This document shows positions 27,104-36,650 of a stretch of 64,000 nt of DNA, in pieces. The notes under the pieces are model-generated. The model did not search any database and was not told where the DNA came from. It worked only from the letters and a program-made list of their open reading frames with translations. Both the position numbers and the translations under genes were made by a program. This DNA comes from an uncultured Prevotella sp. (lineage in GTDB: Bacteria > Bacteroidota > Bacteroidia > Bacteroidales > Bacteroidaceae), in NCBI GenBank assembly GCA_934215545.1, contig CAKQAD010000001.1:50018-114017 (forward strand), given 5' to 3'. Each line of letters opens with the position of its first letter. Positions within the stretch are counted from its first letter, which is position 1.

Positions 27104-29062
27104 ATGAAAAAATATTCATTACTATCACTACTTCTTGCTTTGCTCGTGGTGTCGTGTGCCAGAATGGGGCGCCCCGACGGCGGATGGTATGACGAAACAC
27201 CACCGCACGTAATCGGGGCTGCGCCTGCCGATGGGGGCACTAACGCACGCGCCAGCAAGGTGTATATATACTTCGACGAATATATAAAGGTGGGCAATGC
27301 CACAGAGAAGGTGGTGATATCGCCACCACAAATGGAGCAGGCTGAGATAAAGGCATCGGGAAAGAAGATAGAGGTGCAGCTGAAAGACTCTCTAAAGGAA
27401 AACACTACATACACCATCGACTTCTCCGACGCCATAACCGACAATAACGAGAGCAACCCTCTTGGCAACTACACCTACTCGTTTGCCACGGGTAGTGTAA
27501 TAGACACATTGCAGGTGTCGGGATATGTGCTACAGGCTGAAAACCTTGAACCCGTGAAGGGAACACTCGTCGGACTCTATAACGAGCACGACGACTCGTG
27601 CTTCATCACTAAACCTATGCTGAGAGTGGCACGCACCGACTCGCGCGGACGATTCTGCATCAAGGGTGTGTCGCCAGGTGCATACCGCATATATGCGCTC
27701 AACGATGCCGATGGCAACTACCGCTTTACGCAAAAAAGCGAGCAGATAGCTTTCTGCCACGACACCATAAAACCCGGCGTGGAGCAGGCAGTGAGACAAG
27801 ACACCATCTGGCTCGACTCTCTGCGTATTAAAGACATACAGCGCACTGGCTACACGAGGTTCACTCCCGACGACATCGTGCTCAGAGCATTCAACGAAAC
27901 CATCACCGACAGATATTTTCTGAAGGCAGAACGCATAAAAGAAGACCGATTCTCGCTGTTTTTTAGCTATGGAAGCGACGAAATGCCGGTAATAAAGCCA
28001 CTCAACTTCAAGGCAGACAATAACATCATAACAATTCCATCGCTCAACAGAGATACTATTACATATTGGCTCGCCGATACTGCATTGGTCAATCAAGACA
28101 CGCTGTCGCTGTCGCTGACGTATATGATGACCGACTCGCTCGGACAACTTGTGCCCAATACCGACACGCTGACAATTCTGTCGAAATTGCCTTATGAGCG
28201 ACGCTTGAAACTACAGCAGAACCAATACGAGGAGTGGAAAAAACAACAGGAAAAACTAAAAAAACGTGGCCAACCATACGACTCGGTGATGCCACGAAAG
28301 CTTTTTGTGCCTAAGATAGATTTGGGGTCGACTCTCGATCCGGATCGTAATGTGCCATTCCGCTTCGACCGCCCAGTGGCAAAGGTAGACACGAATGCCA
28401 TACATCTATATGCCAAACACGACACTCTGTGGTATAAGACACGGCTGAAGTTTGAACCTCTGAAGATGAATTTGCGTGGCGACAGCGTGGCAACACCATC
28501 GGTGATGGAGTATAGACTGCTTGCCGAATGGCGACCCGACGTGGAGTATAGCTTGGAACTCGACTCTATGGCGTTTGTAGACATTTATGGCAATGTGTCG
28601 CCAAAGGATAAACAAGGGTTTAAAGTGAATTCACTCGACTCCTACAGCACGCTGATGCTAATGGTGAACGGACTCGACGCAGGCAGCAAAGTGCTGGTGC
28701 AACTGCTCGATGCACAAGACAAAGCTGTGAAACAAACACCGCTAATAGATGGAACTGCACAGTTCTTCTACATTAAACCAGGTAAATACTACGCCCGACT
28801 GTTCGTCGACGACAACAACAACGGACGATGGGACACCGGCGACTATAACAAGGGGCTGCAGCCAGAAATGGTCTACTACTATCCAAAGGAGATAGAGTGT
28901 AAGGAGAAGTGGGATATAACGCTCAACTGGAATGTGAAGGAGAAAGCACTATACCAGCAGAAACCAGAGAAGATAACAAAGCAAAAAGCCGACAAGCAGA
29001 GACAGATAAAACAACGCAACCTTGAAAGGGCACAGAAACTGGGAATACCTTATCCGTTCTAA
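27104..29062 (+). CDS. Ig-like domain-containing surface lipoprotein
   Basis: This 652-residue predicted lipoprotein has a signal peptide with lipobox LVVSC (Cys18). An SbsA/Big_5-type Ig-like domain (about 35-140) follows, recognised by TPPHVIGAAPADGGTNARASKVYIYFDEYI and ENTTYTIDFSDAITDNNE. Next is a carboxypeptidase-regulatory-like beta fold (about 150-220, VSGYVLQAENLEPVKGTLVGLY ... GAYRIYALNDADGN). The central part is beta-rich, a second such fold occurs near the end (YYARLFVDDNNNGRWDTGDY), and the tail is Lys/Gln-rich. Function is unknown; a structural or binding role in the envelope is likely. It lies between the GH3 gene and a DUF3108 gene in one run. Confidence 0.78.
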   Translation: MKKYSLLSLLLALLVVSCARMGRPDGGWYDETPPHVIGAAPADGGTNARASKVYIYFDEYIKVGNATEKVVISPPQMEQAEIKASGKKIEVQLKDSLKENTTYTIDFSDAITDNNESNPLGNYTYSFATGSVIDTLQVSGYVLQAENLEPVKGTLVGLYNEHDDSCFITKPMLRVARTDSRGRFCIKGVSPGAYRIYALNDADGNYRFTQKSEQIAFCHDTIKPGVEQAVRQDTIWLDSLRIKDIQRTGYTRFTPDDIVLRAFNETITDRYFLKAERIKEDRFSLFFSYGSDEMPVIKPLNFKADNNIITIPSLNRDTITYWLADTALVNQDTLSLSLTYMMTDSLGQLVPNTDTLTILSKLPYERRLKLQQNQYEEWKKQQEKLKKRGQPYDSVMPRKLFVPKIDLGSTLDPDRNVPFRFDRPVAKVDTNAIHLYAKHDTLWYKTRLKFEPLKMNLRGDSVATPSVMEYRLLAEWRPDVEYSLELDSMAFVDIYGNVSPKDKQGFKVNSLDSYSTLMLMVNGLDAGSKVLVQLLDAQDKAVKQTPLIDGTAQFFYIKPGKYYARLFVDDNNNGRWDTGDYNKGLQPEMVYYYPKEIECKEKWDITLNWNVKEKALYQQKPEKITKQKADKQRQIKQRNLERAQKLGIPYPF

Positions 29063-29111
29063 CTACAACGGCTTTGTGTTAAGATAATAACCTCAATAAA
29101 ATAACATTGCT

Positions 29112-29930
29112 ATGAAGAAGCTAAGAAAAATTATTGTCATGGCATTGATGGCAATGACGCTTGTAGGCACAACAGCGTCGGCACAGTGCAAGTTTCGTAA
29201 CACTGCATTCAAGTCGGGCGAGTTTCTTACATATAACCTATACTTCAACTGGAAGTTTGTGTGGGTGAAGGTGGGCAATGCTTCTATGTCGACGGTGCAA
29301 AGCAACTATAAGGGTAATGCCGCATATAGGGCTTCGCTAACTACAAGAACATCTGGTAAGGCAGACAAGTTCTTCGTGATGCGCGACACATTGCTGTGTT
29401 ATAACACGCTGCAACTCGAACCGTTATACTTCCGTAAGGGTGCCGTTGAGGGTAAGCGATATACCGTCGACGAGGTGTTCTACTCCTATCCCAATGGAAA
29501 GCAGCACACCAAGCAACACCGACAGCGCTTTAATGGCGAACAGCTGTGGAAAGAACACAACTGTGCGGAGTGTACCTACGATATGCTTAGCATATTCTTG
29601 AGGGCTCGATCGTTCAATCCTGAAGGCTGGAAACGGGGCAACCGTATAAATATTCCTATCACCGATGGCGTGAACATAGTGCCTGCCGTGATAGAATATA
29701 AGGGAAAAACCACAGTAAAAGCCGACAATGGAGTGAAATACAGATGCCTGCAACTGTCGTATATGGAGAAGGAAGGGAGCAAGTATAAGGAAATAGTGAG
29801 GTTTTATGTGAGCGACGACAACAATCATGTGCCAGTGCGCCTCGACATGTTCCTGCGCTTCGGCTCGGCAAAGGCATTCCTTGTCAACGCAAAAGGAATA
29901 AAGAGTCCTATGAAATCCATAGTGAAATAG
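29112..29930 (+). CDS. DUF3108 domain-containing exported protein
   Basis: This 272-residue protein has a Sec signal peptide (cleavage after TTASAQ) and a DUF3108 domain that covers almost all of the mature part. It has repeated beta strands with FKSGEFLTYNLYFNWKFVWVKVGNASM at the start, DMLSIFLRARSF in the middle, and YKEIVRFYVSDDNNHVPVRLDMFLRFGSAKAFLV near the end. Such proteins are thought to be periplasmic or outer-membrane beta proteins of unknown role. It follows the Ig-like lipoprotein by 49 bases and precedes a second lipoprotein by 36, so shared transcription is probable. Confidence 0.82.
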   Translation: MKKLRKIIVMALMAMTLVGTTASAQCKFRNTAFKSGEFLTYNLYFNWKFVWVKVGNASMSTVQSNYKGNAAYRASLTTRTSGKADKFFVMRDTLLCYNTLQLEPLYFRKGAVEGKRYTVDEVFYSYPNGKQHTKQHRQRFNGEQLWKEHNCAECTYDMLSIFLRARSFNPEGWKRGNRINIPITDGVNIVPAVIEYKGKTTVKADNGVKYRCLQLSYMEKEGSKYKEIVRFYVSDDNNHVPVRLDMFLRFGSAKAFLVNAKGIKSPMKSIVK

Positions 29931-29966
29931 GACGCGAAAATTAAGAAATAGTTTATCGAAAGGTTT

Positions 29967-31010
29967 ATGAAGACTAAAAGCAATATATTCTATACCCTCG
30001 CAGGTGGGCTGATTGGCATGATCGTATTGACATCATGCCAATACGACTTCGGCATAAATAATGGTAGCAAAAAGTATAATTTCAAGAACGATGTGGTGCT
30101 GCGCTACACCCCAGTGAAATGCCAAGGACAGCAATCGCTTAGCTGGGCGTATGCCATGCTTGCCGTAATAGAGACAGAGCATGTGATGATGGGCGACTCG
30201 GTGAATATATCCATCGACTATCTTGCACGCCATCTGCTGGCAGAACAGGCGCGATGCCACTTCCTTTCGTATGGCTACGACCGCATCACGATGCGCGCAA
30301 CAATGCCACTGCTGCTACGACTGATAAAGGAATATGGTGCCATTCCATATGATTCGTATAACCAAAATTATCTCAACTACGACGCTCTCGCACAACGAAT
30401 GGCGCTGATATCGCAGGCAAGCAATAATCTCAGTCAGCTCGAGAAGAACATGAATAGGGTGTTCGACGAGCGTATTGGCACTCTGCCTAAGCATGTGTAT
30501 ATGTATGGAGCAGAGTATACACCGCAACAGTTTGCCGAGAGTGTGTGTATGCGCGGCGAATATATGGCGCTGACGAGCTTCTCACATCATCCGTTTGGCG
30601 ACTCGTTTGCTCTCGAAGTGCCCGATAACTATAGCGACGAGCTGTTCTATAATGTGCCCATCGATGTGCTGATGAAGCGCATCGACACTTCGCTGATGCA
30701 CGGACATCCGGTGTGTTGGGAGGGCGATACGTCTGAAGTGGGCTACTCATTCAAGCGTGGTGTGGCAGAGCTTTATCCCGACATAAAATGCAACCAGCAA
30801 CAACGACAGCTGGCATTCGAAAACAGAAGCACCACCGACGACCATTGTATGGCTATCATTGGCATAGCACACGATGACAAGGGACGCAAATTCTATATAG
30901 CCAAAAACTCACAGGGCACAGATAATCCTTATGGGGGTATGATGTATATGTCGGAGAATTATGTGAGAATGAAGACTATTGCCATCGTGGTGAAGAACAT
31001 AAATATGTAA
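29967..31010 (+). CDS. Papain-fold (C1-like) peptidase lipoprotein with Ser at the nucleophile position
   Basis: This 347-residue predicted lipoprotein (signal with lipobox LTSC) has a C1-family papain fold. The oxyanion Gln is Q53 in KCQGQQSLSWAYAMLA. Six residues on, where the catalytic Cys belongs, there is Ser59 (codon AGC at 30141). The His (H293, TDDHCMAIIG) and Asn (N314, AKNSQG) are present, but the usual Trp after the Asn-Ser pair is Gln. The enzyme may therefore be inactive or altered; the fold assignment is from motif order, not length. The context is an envelope operon. A nearby Cys52 is next to the Gln and could be mistaken for the nucleophile. Confidence 0.72.
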   Translation: MKTKSNIFYTLAGGLIGMIVLTSCQYDFGINNGSKKYNFKNDVVLRYTPVKCQGQQSLSWAYAMLAVIETEHVMMGDSVNISIDYLARHLLAEQARCHFLSYGYDRITMRATMPLLLRLIKEYGAIPYDSYNQNYLNYDALAQRMALISQASNNLSQLEKNMNRVFDERIGTLPKHVYMYGAEYTPQQFAESVCMRGEYMALTSFSHHPFGDSFALEVPDNYSDELFYNVPIDVLMKRIDTSLMHGHPVCWEGDTSEVGYSFKRGVAELYPDIKCNQQQRQLAFENRSTTDDHCMAIIGIAHDDKGRKFYIAKNSQGTDNPYGGMMYMSENYVRMKTIAIVVKNINM

Positions 31011-31019
31011 GCAACAACT

Positions 31020-31661
31020 ATGAAGAAAATAGCAATATTGGATTTCGACGGCACCATTGCCGATACAAAACCAGTGATACTGAACACTTTTCATCGTACC
31101 TTCGACGCCGAAAAGCTGCCCCAGCACACCGACGAGGAGATTGCTGCTACCATCGGACTGCCGCTGGTTGAGGCTTTTCCAATGCTCGAAAGCATGGATG
31201 CAGAGCGGGCAGCACAATGCACTGCTACCTATCGCCGCATATTTGAAGATGTGAACAGAGAGATAGGTGTGCCTATGTTTCCACATGTGGCTGACACTAT
31301 AAGACTGCTTCATAAAAGAGGGGTGATAGTTACTATAGCCACAAGCAGGGGATATAAGTCGGCTGCCGACTTTGTTAAATCGTTTGGACTCAATGATATA
31401 ATAACATTTATCATTGCTGCCGAAGATGTGAAACATGCCAAACCTGATGCTGAACCGGTGCTGAAGACATTGCAACACTTTGGACTCAAGCCCGAAGAGG
31501 CTGTGGTGGTGGGCGATACACACTTCGATATATGCATGGGGCGCAATGCCGGATGCGACACAATAGGAGTGAGTTATGGCAACGGCACATACGAGAGTCT
31601 GGTGCAGGCTGGAGCCAACCATGTGGTGAGCGACTTCGCACAGATAACAGAACTGCTATAG
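31020..31661 (+). CDS. HAD-family hydrolase (phosphoglycolate phosphatase-like)
   Basis: This haloacid-dehalogenase phosphatase of 213 residues has motif I DFDGTIADT at the N-terminus (nucleophile Asp), a helical cap domain (about 20-90), motif II in VTIATSRGYKS, the motif III Lys in KHAKPDAEP, and motif IV VVVGDTHFDICMGRNAG. The layout fits the Gph/beta-phosphoglucomutase-like subgroup. The substrate is unknown. It starts 9 bases after the papain-fold gene and is probably the last gene of that run. Confidence 0.88.
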   Translation: MKKIAILDFDGTIADTKPVILNTFHRTFDAEKLPQHTDEEIAATIGLPLVEAFPMLESMDAERAAQCTATYRRIFEDVNREIGVPMFPHVADTIRLLHKRGVIVTIATSRGYKSAADFVKSFGLNDIITFIIAAEDVKHAKPDAEPVLKTLQHFGLKPEEAVVVGDTHFDICMGRNAGCDTIGVSYGNGTYESLVQAGANHVVSDFAQITELL

Positions 31662-31734
31662 CCCGACTCACACAATAGGTGTCAAAGTGTTAAAATAAAG
31701 ACGTAGACAACGCCACACTATCAATTATATTTAC

Positions 31735-31742
31735 TAATTTTG
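31735..31742 (+). promoter_or_regulatory. Putative -7 box (TAATTTTG) for cysS
   Basis: TAATTTTG lies 33 bases before the cysS ATG, in the gap after the HAD phosphatase gene. Confidence 0.5.
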
Positions 31743-31775
31743 CATAACGAAAACATATAAATACGATATACAATA

Positions 31776-33263
31776 ATGGAACAAGTACTTTGGATTTACA
31801 ATACATTGTCGCGACGCAAAGAGGTGTTTAAGCCACTGCATGCTCCTAATGTGGGCATGTATGTGTGCGGACCAACAGTTTATGGCGACCCACATCTGGG
31901 TCATGCACGTCCGGCAATAACCTTCGATATATTGTTTCGCTACCTGAAACATCTCGGATATAAGGTGCGCTATGTGCGTAACATTACCGATGTGGGACAC
32001 CTGGAGCACGATGCCGATGAGGGCGACGACAAGATAGAGAAGAAGGCAAGGCTCGAACAGCTCGAACCAATGGAGATAGCTCAGTTCTATACCAATCGCT
32101 ATCATGATGCAATGGAGGCTCTTAACGTGCTGCCACCAAGCATCGAACCACATGCCACCGGACATATCATTGAGCAAGAACAACTGGTGCAGCAGATTCT
32201 TGACAATGGTTTTGCTTACGAGAGCAATGGCTCTATATATTTCGATGTGAAGAAATATAACGAGAAGTATCACTATGGCATCCTATCAGGACGTAACCTC
32301 GACGATGTGAAGGATGCTTCGCGACAGCTCGATGGAGTGGGAGAAAAGCGCAATCAGGCCGACTTCGCCCTTTGGAAGAAGGCATCGCCAGAGCATATCA
32401 TGCGCTGGCCAAGCCCATGGAGCGACGGATTTCCAGGATGGCACTGTGAGTGTACTGCCATGGGACGTAAGTATCTTGGTGCTCACTTCGATATTCATGG
32501 CGGAGGAATGGACCTCGTGTTCCCTCACCATGAGTGCGAGATAGCTCAGGCGGTGGCTTCGCAAGGCGACCAGATGGTGCACTATTGGATGCACAATAAT
32601 ATGATTACCATCAACGGACAGAAGATGGGTAAGTCGCTGGGCAACTTCATCACATTGGAACAGTTCTTCACTGGCAACCATGATAAGCTTGAACAGCCAT
32701 ATTCGCCAATGACAATACGTTTCTTCATTCTGTCGGCTCACTATCGTGGCACCGTCGACTTCTCTAACGAAGCATTGCAGGCATCAGAGAAGGGATTGGA
32801 GAAACTTATGAATGGTATTGCCGACCTCGACCGCATAACAGCAGCGGCAGAGAGCGATGCCGACACAAAGAAACTCGTAGAAGCATTGCGACAGAAGTGC
32901 TACGATGCTATGAACGACGACTTTGCCACACCGCTTGTTATTGCTCATCTGTTCGAGGCATGCTCGGTGGTGAACAAACTTGTAGACCATAAGGCCACTA
33001 TCTCTGAGGCTCATCTTGCCGAACTTGCCGAAACAATGCGCCTATTTGCCTTTGATTTGCTAGGCCTGCGTCCCGATAACGCTGGCTCGTCATCGCATCG
33101 CGAGGAGGCTTTCGGAAAGGTAGTGGACATGGTGCTCGACCTTCGCTCAAAGGCTAAGGCTGCCAAGGATTGGGCAACCAGCGACCGTATTCGCGACGAA
33201 TTGGCTGAACTCGGATTTGAAGTGAAGGACACCAAGGATGGTGCTACATGGAAACTAAAGTAA
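31776..33263 (+). CDS. cysS: Cysteinyl-tRNA synthetase
   Basis: CysS charges tRNA-Cys. The 495-residue class I synthetase has the zinc/HIGH region [19 protein letters not shown], further zinc ligands around [11 protein letters not shown] and [11 protein letters not shown], and the KMSKS loop as KMGKSLGNF. The C-terminal anticodon-binding helical domain ends in the family's typical [21 protein letters not shown]. It has its own promoter box and terminator and is probably a single-gene unit. Confidence 0.98.
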   Translation: MEQVLWIYNTLSRRKEVFKPLHAPNVGMYVCGPTVYGDPHLGHARPAITFDILFRYLKHLGYKVRYVRNITDVGHLEHDADEGDDKIEKKARLEQLEPMEIAQFYTNRYHDAMEALNVLPPSIEPHATGHIIEQEQLVQQILDNGFAYESNGSIYFDVKKYNEKYHYGILSGRNLDDVKDASRQLDGVGEKRNQADFALWKKASPEHIMRWPSPWSDGFPGWHCECTAMGRKYLGAHFDIHGGGMDLVFPHHECEIAQAVASQGDQMVHYWMHNNMITINGQKMGKSLGNFITLEQFFTGNHDKLEQPYSPMTIRFFILSAHYRGTVDFSNEALQASEKGLEKLMNGIADLDRITAAAESDADTKKLVEALRQKCYDAMNDDFATPLVIAHLFEACSVVNKLVDHKATISEAHLAELAETMRLFAFDLLGLRPDNAGSSSHREEAFGKVVDMVLDLRSKAKAAKDWATSDRIRDELAELGFEVKDTKDGATWKLK

Positions 33264-33289
33264 AAAACAACGTCTGAAGGACATATTTC

Positions 33290-33356
33290 AAAGGGCCCTT
33301 ACAATTCCACCAAAGCGTAAAACAAAGCGCTTGTGTGGCTTGTAAAGGCCCTTTTA
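33290..33356 (+). terminator. Terminator after cysS
   Basis: A long imperfect stem (AAAGGGCC...TTACAA with TTGTAA...GGCCCTTTT) ends in T-rich sequence directly after cysS. Confidence 0.6.
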
Positions 33357-33374
33357 CGATAATATTTATAGCTT

Positions 33375-34079
33375 ATGAAGAAAATAGTGTTTCTTACTGG
33401 TGCCGGAGTGTCAGTGGAGTCGGGCTTCAAGACGTTTCGTGGAAATGATGGGTTGTGGGAGAATTATCCCGTGGAAAGGGTGGCTTCGCACGAGGGATGG
33501 CTTGCCGACCCTGATTTTGTGAATGGATTTTACAATAAGTTGCGCCACAAACTATGGAATGCGCAGCCTAACGAAGGGCATAGGTTGATACATGAACTCG
33601 AAAAGCAATACCAAGTGACGGTGATTACACAGAATGTAGACAATCTACATGAGAAGGCTGGCTCTACAGATGTGATTCATCTGCATGGCGAACTGATAAA
33701 GGTGTGTTCATCGCGCGATGTCGATGATCCACGCTATATTCGCACTTTGACCCCCGATAATTGCGATGTGGCACCGGGAGCAAAGAGTGGCGACGGATCA
33801 TTGGAGCGTCCTTATATTGTTTTCTTCGGTGAGTCGGTGCCCATGATAAGCGCAGCGGCAGAGGCGGCACAGCAGGCAGACATATTCGTTATTATCGGTA
33901 CGTCGCTCAATGTGTATCCGGCTGCAGGATTGGTGCAATATGTCAATCCATCAGTACCGGTTTATCTCATTGACCCAGAGCCATCGATAGGGTTGCATCG
34001 CGGCAATTTCAAGCATCTACAGTGTGGTGCCAGCGAAGGAATGAGACAATTGTGTGAGCTGCTTAAAGCAGCAGAGTAG
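33375..34079 (+). CDS. NAD-dependent deacylase, sirtuin (Sir2) family
   Basis: This sirtuin of 234 residues removes acyl groups from lysine using NAD. The NAD-binding start is LTGAGVSVESGFKTFRG. The catalytic region is TQNVDNLHEKAGS plus HLHGEL with the active-site His. The Rossmann end includes IVIIGTSLNVYPAAGL. The zinc-knuckle region between HLHGEL and RPYIVFFGE contains only two Cys instead of four, so the module is probably zinc-free. It is transcribed alone between two terminators. Acyl preference cannot be stated. Confidence 0.9.
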   Translation: MKKIVFLTGAGVSVESGFKTFRGNDGLWENYPVERVASHEGWLADPDFVNGFYNKLRHKLWNAQPNEGHRLIHELEKQYQVTVITQNVDNLHEKAGSTDVIHLHGELIKVCSSRDVDDPRYIRTLTPDNCDVAPGAKSGDGSLERPYIVFFGESVPMISAAAEAAQQADIFVIIGTSLNVYPAAGLVQYVNPSVPVYLIDPEPSIGLHRGNFKHLQCGASEGMRQLCELLKAAE

Positions 34080-34120
34080 AGCCAAACAAAACTTGGTAGT
34101 TACTGAGCATAAATATAAGG

Positions 34121-34170
34121 AAGGGCAAAAGCATTTGTATCCGATGGATAATACAATGCTTTTGCCCTTT
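34121..34170. terminator. Bidirectional terminator between sirtuin and ispG
   Basis: A near-perfect stem of about 19 bp (34121-34140 with 34151-34169) is flanked by A and T runs, between convergent genes. Confidence 0.75.
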
Positions 34171-34220
34171 TAAATTTATATAGGTAGATGTAGTTTTTTT
34201 ACCTATGTAGTTATTATAAT

Positions 34221-36080
34221 TTACTTTATATTTTTGCGGTCTTGCTCTATAAAACGCAGCAGATGCTCCACTGCTTCGGCTTCAGGAATACCTTTTTCTA
34301 CGCATACCTTCTGCTTATAGAGTGAGATTTTGCCTGGTCCGGCACCCACATAGCCATAGTCGGCATCTGCCATCTCGCCTGGTCCGTTCACAATGCAGCC
34401 CATAATGCCTATCTTCAAGCCCTTCATATGTGCTGTAGCGGCTTTTATTTTGGCAATGGTAGAGCGCAAATCGTAGAGTGTGCGACCGCATCCAGGGCAC
34501 GATATATACTCTGTTTTTGAAGTGCGTAGGCGTGCTGCCTGCAGAATGGCGAAGCTGGTATCGGCAATATCGCGTGGTGTGATGTTGCCATCGTTCATTA
34601 TCCAAACGCCATCAGTGAGTCCGTCGATCATCAGTGCGCCCATATCGGCAGCAGCTTCAAGCTGTAAATCGGCTTTTTCTGAGGCTGAATGGTGATACAT
34701 CTGAGCAAATACCACTGGGTTAAAGATACCATTGAGCCACAGCTCATGTGTCAGTGATCGCTGTTCGCCAAGTCGGTTTTGCTGGTTGCTCACAGCCACT
34801 ACCACCACTTCGGGATGAGCTTTCAGGCATGCCAGATACTCTTCCGACGGAGCACCGAGCTGCAGCACCAAGAATTTCACTTCGGCCTTTACGCTTGCAA
34901 TGAATGGTATGGCGTTGTATGGAAATATGGGGTAGGTATTGTTCTCGCCGTTATAGGCATTGAAGTCAACGATATACTTCTGTCCGTACTGTCGGTTTTG
35001 TGGCAGTGTGGCACCGCAATATATGTAGTCGGGTGTCATGTCGGCATTGAATGTGGTGTCGTTAGCCTCCTCGCCATTTGTGAGTGATGTTATCACCACG
35101 GGCACATTAGAGCCACCTATAGCCCCCACAGCACGCGTTTTGCGGCGTTCTGGGCGCAGCCAGTCGAATTCTGGAGCCATTGTTCCAGGCACAAGCATAT
35201 GGCCTTCTCGGCGTGTAATATAGTCGGTAAGATGCTTTGCCACTGGAATCTCTGCCTCTGGCTCCTCGCTGAGGCTCACTCTCACGGTGTCGCCGATGCC
35301 ATCGGCAAGCAGTGCGCCAATGCCTACGGCACTCTTTATGCGTCCGTCTTCGCCTTCGCCAGCCTCTGTCACGCCAAGATGGAGTGGATAGTGCATGTCT
35401 TCCTTGTCCATTTCTGCCACCAGCAGACGCACGGAGCGCACCATTACCACGGTATTTGATGCCTTGATAGATATCACCACATTGTGGAAATTCTGCTCTT
35501 TGCAGATGCGCAGAAACTCCATACAACTCTCGACGATGCCCTCAGGAGTGTCGCCATAGCGCGACATGATGCGGTCGGATAGCGACCCATGGTTCACGCC
35601 AATGCGCACTGCTGTGTTGTGTTCTTTACAGATGTTGAGGAAAGGAATAAAGCGTGCCTCCAGCTTTTTGAGTTCTTCGGCATACTCCTCATCGGTATAT
35701 TCTATCTTTTTGAATACGCGTGCCGGGTCGACATAGTTTCCTGGGTTCACTCTCACCTTCTCTGCATAGAGTGCAGCCACATCAGCCACGTTGGCATTGA
35801 AGTGCACATCAGCCACCAGCGGCGTATTGTAGCCGTCGGCTCTTAGCTGTGCGTTGATGTTTTTAAGGTTTTCGGCTTCGCGTCGTCCTTGTGTAGTTAG
35901 TCGCACAAGTTCTCCACCAGCCTTGATGATGCGTTCTGCCTGACTCACACACGCCTCTGTATCGTTGGTGTTGGTGGTAGTCATTGACTGCACGCGTATT
36001 GGTGCTTCGCTGCCTATTTGTGTATTGCCCACCAGTGTTGTAGACGTTGGTCGGCGGCGATAGTTGAAAATGTCGGTCAT
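34221..36080 (-). CDS. ispG: 4-hydroxy-3-methylbut-2-enyl diphosphate synthase, long form
   Basis: IspG (GcpE) makes HMBPP in the MEP isoprenoid pathway with a [4Fe-4S] cluster. This 619-residue protein is the large form with a central insertion of about 250 residues, as in plants and Bacteroidetes. The TIM-barrel part is residues 1 to about 280 (PIRVQSMTTTNTNDTEA, VADVHFNANVA, IGVNHGSLSDRIMSRYGD). The cluster domain is at the end (YISCPGCGRTLYDL, KIGIMGCIVNGPGEMADADYGYVG). I start at MTDIFNYRRR (36080); an upstream ATG at 36104 is possible. purE ends 31 bases upstream. Confidence 0.97.
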   Translation of the reverse strand: MTDIFNYRRRPTSTTLVGNTQIGSEAPIRVQSMTTTNTNDTEACVSQAERIIKAGGELVRLTTQGRREAENLKNINAQLRADGYNTPLVADVHFNANVADVAALYAEKVRVNPGNYVDPARVFKKIEYTDEEYAEELKKLEARFIPFLNICKEHNTAVRIGVNHGSLSDRIMSRYGDTPEGIVESCMEFLRICKEQNFHNVVISIKASNTVVMVRSVRLLVAEMDKEDMHYPLHLGVTEAGEGEDGRIKSAVGIGALLADGIGDTVRVSLSEEPEAEIPVAKHLTDYITRREGHMLVPGTMAPEFDWLRPERRKTRAVGAIGGSNVPVVITSLTNGEEANDTTFNADMTPDYIYCGATLPQNRQYGQKYIVDFNAYNGENNTYPIFPYNAIPFIASVKAEVKFLVLQLGAPSEEYLACLKAHPEVVVVAVSNQQNRLGEQRSLTHELWLNGIFNPVVFAQMYHHSASEKADLQLEAAADMGALMIDGLTDGVWIMNDGNITPRDIADTSFAILQAARLRTSKTEYISCPGCGRTLYDLRSTIAKIKAATAHMKGLKIGIMGCIVNGPGEMADADYGYVGAGPGKISLYKQKVCVEKGIPEAEAVEHLLRFIEQDRKNIK

Positions 36081-36111
36081 TATAGCGTTGTTTTTGTTAG
36101 GCAAACTACGA

Positions 36112-36618
36112 TTAGTTCACCTTAAAGTCGTACTTCACTTCTGCCAGGTCTTTGTTTGCCTTTTCTATTTTGGCACCCAGACCAGCCTTGTAGTCAGCCA
36201 TTTTCTTTGCCACATCCTCGTTGCATAGTGCAATCATCTCGCATGCAAGGATTGCAGCATTCATAGCGCCGTTCACTCCTACTGTAGCCACTGGTATGCC
36301 TGGAGGCATCTGTATTATCGACAGCATGGCATCCAAACCATCGAGCATGCCCTTGATAGGCACGCCGATTACGGGCAGTGTGGTGCTTGCAGCTATTACT
36401 CCAGGCAATGCTGCTGCCATGCCTGCAGCTGCGATAATAACCTTTATGCCACGATCTTTGGCTCCTTTAGCAAAACTTTCTACTGCGTCCGGTGTGCGAT
36501 GTGCAGAGAGTGCGTTCACTTCGAATGGAATTTGCATGTCGTTGAGAAATTTGCATGCCTTTTCCATTACGGGCAGGTCGGATGTGCTGCCCATGATGAT
36601 GCTTACTAATGGTGTCAT
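36112..36618 (-). CDS. purE: N5-carboxyaminoimidazole ribonucleotide mutase PurE
   Basis: PurE converts N5-CAIR to CAIR in purine synthesis. The 168 residues carry the family's N-terminal PLVSIIMGSTSDLPVMEKA, the active-site ALSAHRTPD with the catalytic His, IAAAGMAAALPGVIAA, and GVPIKG. They also carry the later MPPGIPVATVGVNGAMNAAILA. Length is typical of the mutase class. purK is not adjacent. It precedes ispG closely and follows the PAP2-like membrane gene by 32 bases, so a mixed housekeeping operon is likely. Confidence 0.97.
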   Translation of the reverse strand: MTPLVSIIMGSTSDLPVMEKACKFLNDMQIPFEVNALSAHRTPDAVESFAKGAKDRGIKVIIAAAGMAAALPGVIAASTTLPVIGVPIKGMLDGLDAMLSIIQMPPGIPVATVGVNGAMNAAILACEMIALCNEDVAKKMADYKAGLGAKIEKANKDLAEVKYDFKVN

Positions 36619-36650
36619 TTTGTTGTATGTTGATTAGTTAATATCGATGT

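Noticed and set aside
34221..36080. Long IspG considered as a fusion or frameshift product
   Set aside because: The central insertion is the known large-form architecture of plants and Bacteroidetes, and the frame is intact.
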